NCBI RefSeq assembly: GCF_016862095.1
Contig: NZ_BOMH01000018.1
Location: 186,001-250,000 of the forward strand
DNA: 64,000 bases
Direction: 5' to 3'
DNA from: Actinoplanes cyaneus
Lineage (GTDB): Bacteria; Actinomycetota; Actinomycetes; Mycobacteriales; Micromonosporaceae
Made by a program: the position numbers and the translations under genes. The notes beneath the pieces are model-generated. The model ran no database searches. It was not told where the DNA came from and saw nothing but the letters and a program-made list of their open reading frames with translations. The first letter of the stretch is position 1, and each line of letters starts with the position of its first letter. Shown here in pieces: positions 18,295 to 26,061 of the stretch.

Positions 18295-19704
18295 ATGACC
18301 GGCAGTGACCCGACCCCGGGTGTGGATCCGGATCGCATGGCGGTTTGCCTCGCCGTTCTGGCCGAGGCGGAGGGTCTGCCGGTGGAGCACCCCGACGCGG
18401 TGCGGCTGCGGCGGGCGACGGCCGGGCTGTTCAAGACCGCGAAGATGGAGCGGCGCAAGGAGCGGCGGCAGGCCGTCCTCGACAACGACCGGTCGGTGAC
18501 CGCGTCGACCGCGACCGGCGCGCCGGGGCGGATCGACGACGAGACCGCCGGGATTCCGCTGAAGAGCGCGACGGCCGGGGCGACCGCCGGCGTACTGAAG
18601 CAGGCGCGCGGGTGTTACGTGTGCAAGCAGCGGTACACGGTCGTCGACGCGTTCTATCACCAGCTCTGCCCGGATTGCGCCAAGCTCAACCACGAGCGGC
18701 GCGACGCCCGGACGGACCTGACCGGGCGGCGGGCGCTGCTCACCGGCGGGCGGGCGAAGATCGGCATGTACATCGCGTTGCGGCTGCTGCGTGACGGCGC
18801 GGATCTGACGATCACGACGCGGTTCCCGCACGACGCGGTGCGGCGGTTCACCGCGATGCCGGACAGCGCCGACTGGATCGACCGGCTGCACGTGGTCGGC
18901 ATCGACCTGCGAGACCCGGCGCAGGTGGTGGCCCTGGCAGACTCGGTGGCGGCGCGCGGCCCGCTGGACATCATCGTCAACAACGCGGCGCAGACCGTGC
19001 GGCGCACCCCGGGGTCGTACTCGGCGATCGCGGCCGCCGAGTCCGAGCCGCTGCCCGCCGGCAAGCTGCCCGAGCTGGAGTACTTCGGGAGTGCGGGCGT
19101 CTCCCCCGCGGCCGTGCTGACCGCCGGTTCGTCGACGCTGACCGCGCAGCAGATCACCGAGCTGGCGCTGACGGCGCGTTCGGTCGCGATCGACGCGGGC
19201 GGCCTGGTGCCGGACACCACGGCGACGAACAGCTGGAGCGACCGGGTGCACGAGGTCGACCCGCTGGAGTTGCTCGAGGTCCAGCTCTGCAACGTGACCG
19301 CGCCGTTCATCCTGATCAGCAAGCTGCGGCCGGTGATGACCCGATCGACGTTCCCCCGGCGGTACGTCGTGAACGTCTCCGCCATGGAGGGCATCTTCGC
19401 CCGCGGCTACAAGGGGGCCGGTCACCCGCACACGAACATGGCCAAGGCCGCGCTGAACATGCTGACCCGCACCAGCGCCGTGGACATGTTCGCCGACGGC
19501 ATCCTGATGACCAGCGTGGACACCGGCTGGATCACCGACGAGCGCCCGCATCCGACGAAGATGCGGCTGCACGAGGAGGGGTTCCACGCGCCGCTGGACC
19601 TGGTGGACGGGGCGGCCCGCGTCTACGACCCGATCGTGCGCGGTGAGCAGGGCGAGGACGTGTACGGCTGCTTCCTGAAGGACTACGCCCCGGTCGCCTG
19701 GTGA
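18295..19704 (+). CDS. SDR-fold protein with N-terminal C4 zinc knuckle
   Basis: 469 aa; the ATG at 18295 follows GAGGAGAAG. Residues ~1-95 are a basic helical region, ~103-124 a zinc knuckle (CYVCKQ...CPDC), and ~138-469 a Rossmann short-chain dehydrogenase domain. The nucleotide loop is ALLTGGRAKIGMYIALRLL, NNAAQT replaces the usual NNAG, and the serine strand is VVNVSAMEG. The catalytic YxxxK is not normal: the lysine is present (NMAKAALNM), but the position four residues earlier is Thr rather than Tyr. SDRs are usually ~250 aa, so both the extension and the insert in the middle are unusual. Possible roles: redox enzyme with altered chemistry, or a nucleotide sensor. The gene is monocistronic with its own terminator. 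Confidence 0.8.
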   Translation: MTGSDPTPGVDPDRMAVCLAVLAEAEGLPVEHPDAVRLRRATAGLFKTAKMERRKERRQAVLDNDRSVTASTATGAPGRIDDETAGIPLKSATAGATAGVLKQARGCYVCKQRYTVVDAFYHQLCPDCAKLNHERRDARTDLTGRRALLTGGRAKIGMYIALRLLRDGADLTITTRFPHDAVRRFTAMPDSADWIDRLHVVGIDLRDPAQVVALADSVAARGPLDIIVNNAAQTVRRTPGSYSAIAAAESEPLPAGKLPELEYFGSAGVSPAAVLTAGSSTLTAQQITELALTARSVAIDAGGLVPDTTATNSWSDRVHEVDPLELLEVQLCNVTAPFILISKLRPVMTRSTFPRRYVVNVSAMEGIFARGYKGAGHPHTNMAKAALNMLTRTSAVDMFADGILMTSVDTGWITDERPHPTKMRLHEEGFHAPLDLVDGAARVYDPIVRGEQGEDVYGCFLKDYAPVAW

Positions 19705-19743
19705 CGCGGAGGAGCGGGCCACCGGAGTGACCCGCTCCGCACC

Positions 19744-19763
19744 GGCCACCCATCGGGGTGGCC
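19744..19763 (+). terminator. Terminator hairpin after the zinc-knuckle SDR gene
   Basis: GGCCACCC, loop ATCG, GGGTGGCC: a perfect 8-bp stem, followed by CGTTCGTTC. A second inverted repeat just before it (GGAGCGGG/CCCGCTCC, about 19709-19736) may add to it. The site lies in the short gap between convergent genes. Confidence 0.6.
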
Positions 19764-19780
19764 CGTTCGTTCAGCGGTGA

Positions 19781-20503
19781 TCAGGGCCGGGGCCAAGTGG
19801 CCGGGTGCTGACCATCCCGCGGCGGACGCCCACCGTCCCGGTCACCGTCCCGATCGCCCGTCGGCGGCCGGTCCCGGTCACCGTCGCGGTCACCCGTCGG
19901 CCGGTCCCGGTCCCGGTCACCATCGCGGTCACCCGTCGGCCGATCGCGGTTCCGGTCACCGTCGCGGTCACCCATCGGGCGGTCCCGGTCCCGGTCACCC
20001 GTCGGGCGGTCCCGGTCCCGGTCGCCCATGGGGCGGTCACGGTCGTCGTCGCGGTCACCGCGCGGGCCGTCGAACGGCGGCCGGCCGTGCGGCCCGGACG
20101 GCGGCCGGCCGTGGCCACCGCGGACGTGGAAGGGCTGGCCCACGAAGTCCGGCCGGTACGGCCAGCCGCCCGGCCACGATCCACGCCAGTCGTCCCAGCC
20201 CCAGTCGTTGTCGTCGACGACGAGCTGGAACACCCAGCCGCGCCAGCCGTAGCGGATCGGATCGCAGTCGAAGTCGTACCAGGCGCGGAACCGCTTGCCC
20301 GTGTATCCGGCCCGCTCGCACGACCATTCGGTGCGGTAGTAACCGACCACGTGCTCGCCGAAGGCCGACACCCGGCCGGCCGTGCTGCCACCGGTGGACG
20401 ACTGGCCTGCGGACGGGGCAGCCTGCACCGGACCCATCCCGATCATCGCGCCGGCGGCGATGCTCATGCCGGTGAGTGCGAGGAAACGCTGTGCCTTGTT
20501 CAT
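19781..20503 (-). CDS. Secreted protein with Asp/Arg-rich repeat tail
   Basis: 240 aa. The signal peptide (about residues 1-28) ends near GPVQAA. Residues ~45-105 form a small domain with two cysteines (EWSCERAGYTG and YDFDCDPI) and many Trp/Tyr residues. The C-terminal ~100 residues are a tandem repeat of RDRDRPTGD-type units (GDRDGDRDRDRPTGDRDGD and variants), strictly alternating acid and base, so disordered but near neutral. The DNA shows the same repetition as ~18- to 30-bp GGTCACCGTCGCGGT-like units. The function is unknown; similar cysteine-containing N-domains occur in actinobacterial secreted proteins. Repeat number probably varies between strains. Confidence 0.75.
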   Translation of the reverse strand: MNKAQRFLALTGMSIAAGAMIGMGPVQAAPSAGQSSTGGSTAGRVSAFGEHVVGYYRTEWSCERAGYTGKRFRAWYDFDCDPIRYGWRGWVFQLVVDDNDWGWDDWRGSWPGGWPYRPDFVGQPFHVRGGHGRPPSGPHGRPPFDGPRGDRDDDRDRPMGDRDRDRPTGDRDRDRPMGDRDGDRNRDRPTGDRDGDRDRDRPTGDRDGDRDRPPTGDRDGDRDGGRPPRDGQHPATWPRP

Positions 20504-20582
20504 GTCACACCTTTTCGGACAAATGTGTATTACGCATTCAGCGCATCACGCCCGTCCGGCAGGTTCCGGCGTTTCCCATGAT

Positions 20583-21386
20583 CTAGCCCGTTCGACCGAC
20601 CCCCGACGTGTCCGAAAGGGCTCGATATGCTGGCCGAAGAATCTCGGTCAACGGCCGCCCGTGACGGGCCAGTCGCGGCGGGTCCAGCTGGTCCAGCAGG
20701 GCGTCGGAACGGCCACCGGCAACGTCCTGAACAGGGGATTCGCCGAGATCCAGCGACCGGCCCCAGAATGCGTCGGGGTCGCCGGTATCGATCAGCGGCG
20801 GCTCCGGGACGGCGGCGGTTTCCGCCCGGGTGGCCGTTTTCGCATCATCGGCGACCTCGGAGGCGTTTACCGCGGACTCCTCGCGGAGACGGCGCAGCCG
20901 CATCAGCAGCTCGTCGCGGTGCCGGCCCCGCCAGGTGAACACCTCGAACGGGTCCGACGCGAACGCGCGCGCCAGGGCGTAGATCGTCGCGGCCAGGTGG
21001 AGGCACGGCACGGGCCAGCGCTCGCAGGTGCAGTCCATCGCCACCTCGTTCAGCGACAGCGGCAGCAGGGTCAGCCCGGCATCGTCGAAGACCGCCTCGA
21101 TGCCCGTCGGCATCCGCCCGTCGAGCAGACCGGCGACGAACCGCGCCTCCGTCACCAGGGCGGACTCGACCCGCGCCCACTCCGCCGCGCCGAACGCCCG
21201 GACCGCGATGCGCGACCGGAACGCGACCGGGTCCTCCGGCCCGCGAACCTGGGCCACCGCAAGACTGCTGGAGACGGTGAGGCTGCGCACGTGCCCGGCC
21301 CGCTCGTCCCGCCGGCCGCGCGCGAACGTCGGCCCCATCCGCAGCGACTCGAACATCCCGAGGAACGCGGGTGCGAAGTCAGTCAT
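20583..21386 (-). CDS. SWIM zinc-finger protein
   Basis: 267 aa. The SWIM motif CxCxnCxH is visible as CTCERWPVPCLHLAA at about residues 120-134, within the usual hydrophobic context (LNEVAMDC). The N-terminus (GRRDERAGHVRSLTVSSSLAVAQVRG) is typical of actinobacterial SWIM proteins paired with SNF2 helicases. SWIM fingers bind DNA or protein partners. The gene follows the SNF2 helicase on the same strand with an 80-bp gap, and this pairing is widespread, implying joint action in chromatin remodelling or repair. The C-terminal ~100 residues are low complexity. Confidence 0.88.
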   Translation of the reverse strand: MTDFAPAFLGMFESLRMGPTFARGRRDERAGHVRSLTVSSSLAVAQVRGPEDPVAFRSRIAVRAFGAAEWARVESALVTEARFVAGLLDGRMPTGIEAVFDDAGLTLLPLSLNEVAMDCTCERWPVPCLHLAATIYALARAFASDPFEVFTWRGRHRDELLMRLRRLREESAVNASEVADDAKTATRAETAAVPEPPLIDTGDPDAFWGRSLDLGESPVQDVAGGRSDALLDQLDPPRLARHGRPLTEILRPAYRALSDTSGVGRTG

Positions 21387-21466
21387 GGCAGGCCTCCCCT
21401 GGCTGGCTCTCCCGGGTGACGCGCGCGGCGGCAGGGGCCGTGCCGGGGCTGACGACCCGTGCGAAG

Positions 21467-24400
21467 TCAGTCAACGATCGCCTCCGGGGCCAGGGCGAAC
21501 AGATCCCGCAGCTCGCTCGTGGACAACGCCGTCAACCAGCCCTCCCCCGACCCGACGACCCGCTCGGCGAGCACGCCCTTGTCCACCAGCAACTGGTCGA
21601 TCCTCTCCTCCAGGGTGCCCAGGCAGACCAGCGTGTGGACGTGCACGTCCCGGCGCTGCCCGAGCCGGAACGCGCGATCCGACGCCTGCGTCTCGGCGGC
21701 CGGGTTCCACCACCGGTCCACGTGCACCACGTGGTTGGCCGCGGTCAGGTTGAGCCCGGTGCCGCCGGCTTTCAGCGACAGCACGAACACCCCGGGCTGC
21801 TCGGCCTCCTGGAACGCGGCGACCATCGCGTCGCGGGCGCCGCGTGGCGTCCCGCCGTGCAGGAACGGCGCCTTCACCCCGAACCGCGCGGTCAGGTGCG
21901 GCGCCAGCATCCCGCCGAACTTCGCGAACTGGGTGAACACCAGCACGCTCTCCCCCATCCCGAGCGCCCGGTCCACGATCTCCTCGAGACGGTCGACCTT
22001 GCCGGAGCGTCCCGGCAGCGGCGACGCGTCCTTGAGCAGCAGCGCCGGGTGCACGCACACCTGTTTGAGCTTGGTCATCGCGGCCAGCACGACACCCTTG
22101 TGCCGCTCCTGGTTCCAGTCGGAGAGCCGTTCCTCCAGGTCGTCGAGGACCGCTTGGTAGAGGCTGACCTGCTCGGTCGTCATCCCGCACAGGTGCCGGA
22201 CGTGGCGCTTGGCCGGCAGGTCCCCGGCGATGCCCGGGTCGGCCTTGGTGCGGCGCAGCAGGAACGGCCGGGTCGCCTGCCGCAGCCGGGCGGCCGCCTC
22301 CTCGTCCTGATAGCGCTCGATCGGCACGGCGAACCGCGCCCGGAACGTGTGTGCGGAGGCGAGCAGCCCGGGATTGACGAAGTCGAGGATGGACCAGAGC
22401 TCGGCCAGCCGGTTCTCCACCGGGGTGCCGGTCAGCGCGATCCGGTTGCGCGCCGGGAAGCGCCGCACCGCCCGGGAGGCCGCGCCCGCGCTGTTCTTGA
22501 TGTGCTGCGCCTCGTCGAGCACGACCCGGTCCCACGCGATCGACGCGAGCAGGTCCGCGTCGAGCACCGCCGTCGCGTAGGTGGTCAGCACCAGGTCGGC
22601 ATCCCCGGCATCGACCGTGCGGTCCGCACCGTGCAGCACCTTGACCCGCAGCGACGGGGCGAACCGGGCGGCCTCGCGCTGCCAGTTCCCCAGCACCGAC
22701 AGCGGGCAGATCAGCAGCGCCGGCCCGTCGCGCCGGTGCAGCAGCAACGTCAGGAGCTGCACGGTCTTGCCGAGCCCCATGTCATCGGCCAGGCACGCGC
22801 CGAGTCCCAGCGAGTCCATGAAGGCCAACCACGATAAACCCCTGATCTGGTACGGCTTGAGCACGCCCGTCAGCCCGGCCGGCGGGCCGAGCAGCTCCAG
22901 CCGCTCGTCCAGCTCCCCGCTGAGCAGGTCGGCCAGCCACCCCTCGCCGCGCGCGTCGGTCACCGGCAGCGGCAGCTCCTCGGGCGGCAGCAGCCGGGTC
23001 ACGCGCAGCGCCTCACCGGCCGTCATCGTGCCGCCGCCACGGGACAGGAACGCGAGCCCGGCCGCGAGCCGGTCGGCGTCCAGGAACACCCACCGCCCGC
23101 GCAGCTTGACCAGCGGCACCTTCGCCTTGGCCAGGTCGGCGAGATCGTCCTCGGTGAGGGTGCGGCCGCCGAGCGCCAGCCCCCACTCGTAGTCGACCAG
23201 GTCGCGCAGGCCGGTCGTCCGGTCCTTCAACACGTTCGCGATGGCGGCCGGCGTGCGGACCCGCAGCGACAGCCCGAGCCCGGAGCTGCGCCGCCACCAG
23301 GCCGGCAGCAGCACGCCGCAGCCCGCTTCCTCAAGCACCGCGGCGTGGCTGAGGAACCCGTGGGCGCCCTCGGTGTCCAGGATCATCTCGGCCGGGCGCG
23401 CCCCGCGCAGCGCGTCGCCGAGCGCCGGCCACAGGCGCGCGGCCCGGGCCAGCCCGGCGAGCAGCCGCTCCTGCGGGTGGGAGGTCCACCGGCGCAGCGG
23501 CGCGAACTCGTCGCGCCAGATCTCGGCGGCCGGGACCAGCACGCTCGGCTCGTCGGCGGCCTGCAGCAGGAACTCGAGCCGCCAGGCGTCGTTGGGCAGG
23601 GGCACGTCGCCGGGCATCACCGGCTCGTGCTCGCGGGGATCGCTGAGCCGGAAGCAGACGCGCACCTCGGAGCCGCGGGCGGCCTGGGCGAACCACGCGT
23701 CGAGCGTGCGGATCAGCTCGTCGAGCTCGTCGTGCGGCGCGTCGAACCCGGGCTCGCCGGTCAGCGCGGCGAGCCAGCCGTCGTCGGCCAGGGTCACCCC
23801 GGTCTCGGCGAGCCGGGTGCGGACCAGGCCGTCGACCAGCCGCTCCAGCGCGACGGTAAGCAGCTCGGCGGCGCTCGCCACGTCGGGCGCGGTGTCGCCC
23901 TGGCGCGCGGGCCGGGTCTCGGCGCCCGCGGCGGTCTCGGCGCGGCAGGCCGGTGGCATCCGGTCCAGCAGGGTGGCGTGGCGGGCCGCGTCGGCGCCGA
24001 TCAGAACCGGTCGCCACCAGGCCGCCGGGCGGGGGCCGTCGAGCCGGACGCCGGGCAGCACCCGGCCGCGCCGGACCAGGCTCGCGGCGAACCCGCACAG
24101 CTCGATCAGCCAGCGGACGGCCGGGGAGACCCGGCCGTCGAACTCGGCGGCCAGGTCGGCGTCGAGGAACGGCACGCCGACGGACGGGACGCGCCAGACG
24201 CGGGCGCGCCGGACGCCGCGGCGCAGCGGGAGGCCGACCTGCGGCGAGGGCAGCGGACCCGCCCCGGTCGACGGGAGGGTGAGCAGGGCGGGCTCGCGCC
24301 TCTCCCCGGCCGGCAGCTCGGCGGCGGGCACCGCGAACGGGTGCCAGGGCACGCCGCGGGCGCCGATCGGGACGGGGGCCGCGACGCTGTCCTCGGCCCA

Positions 24401-24481
24401 CAGGTTGAGCCCGCCGTCCCGGCTGACGAACCCGTGCAGGACCCGGACGCCGGACTCGCCGGTGGGCAGGACGGTGCTCAT
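21467..24481 (-). CDS. SNF2-family helicase/ATPase
   Basis: 1004 aa. The N-terminal ~500 residues are a family-specific accessory region (SNF2_N plus bacterial SNF2 preamble). The ATPase motor then follows: motif I DDMGLGKTVQLL near residue 565, motif Ia ICPLSVLGNW, motif II DEAQH near 654, motif III LTGTPVENRLAELWSILDF. The second lobe has LVFTQFAKFGGML, SLKAGGTGLNLTAANHVVHVDRWWNPA and QASDRAFRLGQ. All motor motifs are intact. Such proteins translocate on duplex DNA; the precise target is unknown. It is expressed together with the downstream SWIM protein. The ATG at 24481 begins a full-length N-terminus (MSTVLPTGESGV). Confidence 0.95.
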   Translation of the reverse strand: MSTVLPTGESGVRVLHGFVSRDGGLNLWAEDSVAAPVPIGARGVPWHPFAVPAAELPAGERREPALLTLPSTGAGPLPSPQVGLPLRRGVRRARVWRVPSVGVPFLDADLAAEFDGRVSPAVRWLIELCGFAASLVRRGRVLPGVRLDGPRPAAWWRPVLIGADAARHATLLDRMPPACRAETAAGAETRPARQGDTAPDVASAAELLTVALERLVDGLVRTRLAETGVTLADDGWLAALTGEPGFDAPHDELDELIRTLDAWFAQAARGSEVRVCFRLSDPREHEPVMPGDVPLPNDAWRLEFLLQAADEPSVLVPAAEIWRDEFAPLRRWTSHPQERLLAGLARAARLWPALGDALRGARPAEMILDTEGAHGFLSHAAVLEEAGCGVLLPAWWRRSSGLGLSLRVRTPAAIANVLKDRTTGLRDLVDYEWGLALGGRTLTEDDLADLAKAKVPLVKLRGRWVFLDADRLAAGLAFLSRGGGTMTAGEALRVTRLLPPEELPLPVTDARGEGWLADLLSGELDERLELLGPPAGLTGVLKPYQIRGLSWLAFMDSLGLGACLADDMGLGKTVQLLTLLLHRRDGPALLICPLSVLGNWQREAARFAPSLRVKVLHGADRTVDAGDADLVLTTYATAVLDADLLASIAWDRVVLDEAQHIKNSAGAASRAVRRFPARNRIALTGTPVENRLAELWSILDFVNPGLLASAHTFRARFAVPIERYQDEEAAARLRQATRPFLLRRTKADPGIAGDLPAKRHVRHLCGMTTEQVSLYQAVLDDLEERLSDWNQERHKGVVLAAMTKLKQVCVHPALLLKDASPLPGRSGKVDRLEEIVDRALGMGESVLVFTQFAKFGGMLAPHLTARFGVKAPFLHGGTPRGARDAMVAAFQEAEQPGVFVLSLKAGGTGLNLTAANHVVHVDRWWNPAAETQASDRAFRLGQRRDVHVHTLVCLGTLEERIDQLLVDKGVLAERVVGSGEGWLTALSTSELRDLFALAPEAIVD

Positions 24482-24635
24482 CCGTACGCCGCAAACGTCT
24501 GTGATCGGGGAACGAGCCCGGTCGCGCTGAGCTTCTGCACGGGCCTGACCCTAGCCCGGCCCCCTGACACTTCCGCCCGGCCCGGCTTTTGTTTACCCGG
24601 AATAAGCTTCCTGGGAATGTAGTTGGCTCGGGGAC

Positions 24636-25616
24636 ATGACGACGATGCGAGCGGCAGTGCTGACCGGCCCCGGACCGGCCGAGAACCTTCAGGTCCGTGA
24701 CCTGCCCATTCCCGATCCCGAGCCCGGCTCGGTACGGATCCGCGTGCGCGCCTTCGGCCTCAACCGCTCCGAGCTGCACCTCCGGCTGGGGTACGCGGAG
24801 AACGCGACGTTCCCGATCGTCCCCGGCATCGAGGCGGCCGGGGTCGTCGACCTCGACCCGGACGGCGTCCTCGCACCCGGCCGGCAGGTGGCGGCCATGA
24901 TGGGCGGCATGGGTCGCGCCTTCGACGGCGGTTACGCGGAGTACGTCGTGGTCCCGCGCGCCCAGATCGTCCCGTTCACCTCGGACCTGCCGTGGGACGT
25001 GATCGGATCGGTGCCGGAGACGCTGCAGACGGCGTACGGCGCGCTGGCCGTCGGTCTTGATCTCCGCCCCGGCGCGACGCTGCTGATCCGCGGCGGGACC
25101 TCGGCGCTCGGTCACGCCACCGCGGCGCTCGCCCGCGACCTCGGCGCCACCGTCCTGGCCACCACCCGCCGCCCGGCCCGGCTCGCCGAGCTCGACGCCG
25201 ACCACGCGATCCTCGACGACGGGCAGGTGGCCGAGCGGGTGCGCGAGATCGTGCCGGACGGGGTCGACGCGGCGCTCGAACTGGTCGGCACCACCACGCT
25301 GCCGGACACGCTGCGCGCGACCCGGGTGCACGGCACGGTCTGCTTCGCGGGGATGCTCGCCAACGAGTGGATCGTCAAGGACTTCTACCCGATCGGCTAC
25401 CTGCCGAGCGGGGTGCGGCTCACCTCGTACAGCGGGGACGCCTCGAATCTCCCCGCCGAGGTGCTGCAGCGCACGCTGGACCGGCTCGCGGACGGGTCGC
25501 TGCGGCTGGGACCGATCACGGCGTACCCCCTGGAGAGGATCGCCGACGCCCACCGCGACATCGAGTTCAACCACATCAGCGGCAAAGCCGTCGGCATCAC
25601 TGGAGCGACCAGGTGA
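24636..25616 (+). CDS. Quinone-oxidoreductase-like MDR family protein
   Basis: 326 aa. Medium-chain dehydrogenase/reductase fold: the N-terminal GroES-like domain (VRIRVRAFGLNRSELHLRLG, then PGIEAAGVV) and a nucleotide-binding domain (TLLIRGGTSALGHATAALARDLGATVLATTR). The zinc-binding residues of alcohol dehydrogenases are absent, as in quinone reductases, so it is probably an NADPH-dependent reductase. The substrate is unknown. The start is ATG 24636 or ATG 24645. It is divergent from the SNF2 helicase gene (154 bp between) and its 3' end overlaps the convergent DUF5990 gene by 20 bp. Confidence 0.88.
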   Translation: MTTMRAAVLTGPGPAENLQVRDLPIPDPEPGSVRIRVRAFGLNRSELHLRLGYAENATFPIVPGIEAAGVVDLDPDGVLAPGRQVAAMMGGMGRAFDGGYAEYVVVPRAQIVPFTSDLPWDVIGSVPETLQTAYGALAVGLDLRPGATLLIRGGTSALGHATAALARDLGATVLATTRRPARLAELDADHAILDDGQVAERVREIVPDGVDAALELVGTTTLPDTLRATRVHGTVCFAGMLANEWIVKDFYPIGYLPSGVRLTSYSGDASNLPAEVLQRTLDRLADGSLRLGPITAYPLERIADAHRDIEFNHISGKAVGITGATR

Positions 25617-26028
25617 TCACCGGCGGGCGGACCCGGCCGCACCGCGGGCCGCCCGTCTCGTCGGTCAGGCCCAGCCGCCCGGTCAGCACGCCCTGGCCCG
25701 CGAACGCGGAGCGCAGCAGCGGCCCGGGGATGTCGCCGAACAGCAGCTTGGCCCGGCCGAACATGGCGAAGTCGTCGCCGCTGACCGAGCCCCAGCTCAG
25801 GTAGAGGAAGCGGGCGCCGGGCGGGCCGTGCACCCACGGGCCGCCGACGTCGAGCAGGTCGCCGGCCTCGCGGGCCACGACCTCCAGCTCCCAGACCGCC
25901 TCGGTCCCGGTCACCGGGACCCGGCCGACGACCTCTCTCCCGCGCTGCATGCCGACGTGCACGTCGCCGAGCCGCAGCTGCGGCGACTGCGGAATCTCCC
26001 GCCCCTCGATCCGCATCCGCATCCGCAT
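25597..26028 (-). CDS. DUF5990-family protein
   Basis: 143 aa, cytosolic. Recognised by NVHVGVQRG-like DVHVGMQRGREVVGRVP, by WELEVVAR, and by a run spelling VHGPPGARFLYLSWG then FAMFGRAKL, which together mark the DUF5990 family of actinobacteria; the function is unknown. The start lies in a CGCATC repeat coding Met-Arg three times (ATGs at 26028, 26022 and 26016), so the exact start is ambiguous. It is convergent with the MDR gene (20-bp overlap) and divergent from the SpoIIE phosphatase gene (33 bp between starts), so the two promoters must be very close. Confidence 0.72.
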   Translation of the reverse strand: MRMRMRIEGREIPQSPQLRLGDVHVGMQRGREVVGRVPVTGTEAVWELEVVAREAGDLLDVGGPWVHGPPGARFLYLSWGSVSGDDFAMFGRAKLLFGDIPGPLLRSAFAGQGVLTGRLGLTDETGGPRCGRVRPPVITWSLQ

Positions 26029-26061
26029 CCCGCCACGATAAGGCCTGTACAGTCCCGAGCC

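Noticed and set aside
17581-18298. Several ORFs inside the G-rich tract, on both strands
   Set aside because: They translate into Arg/Gly/Ala or Pro/His/Arg repeats that only reflect the DNA repeat.
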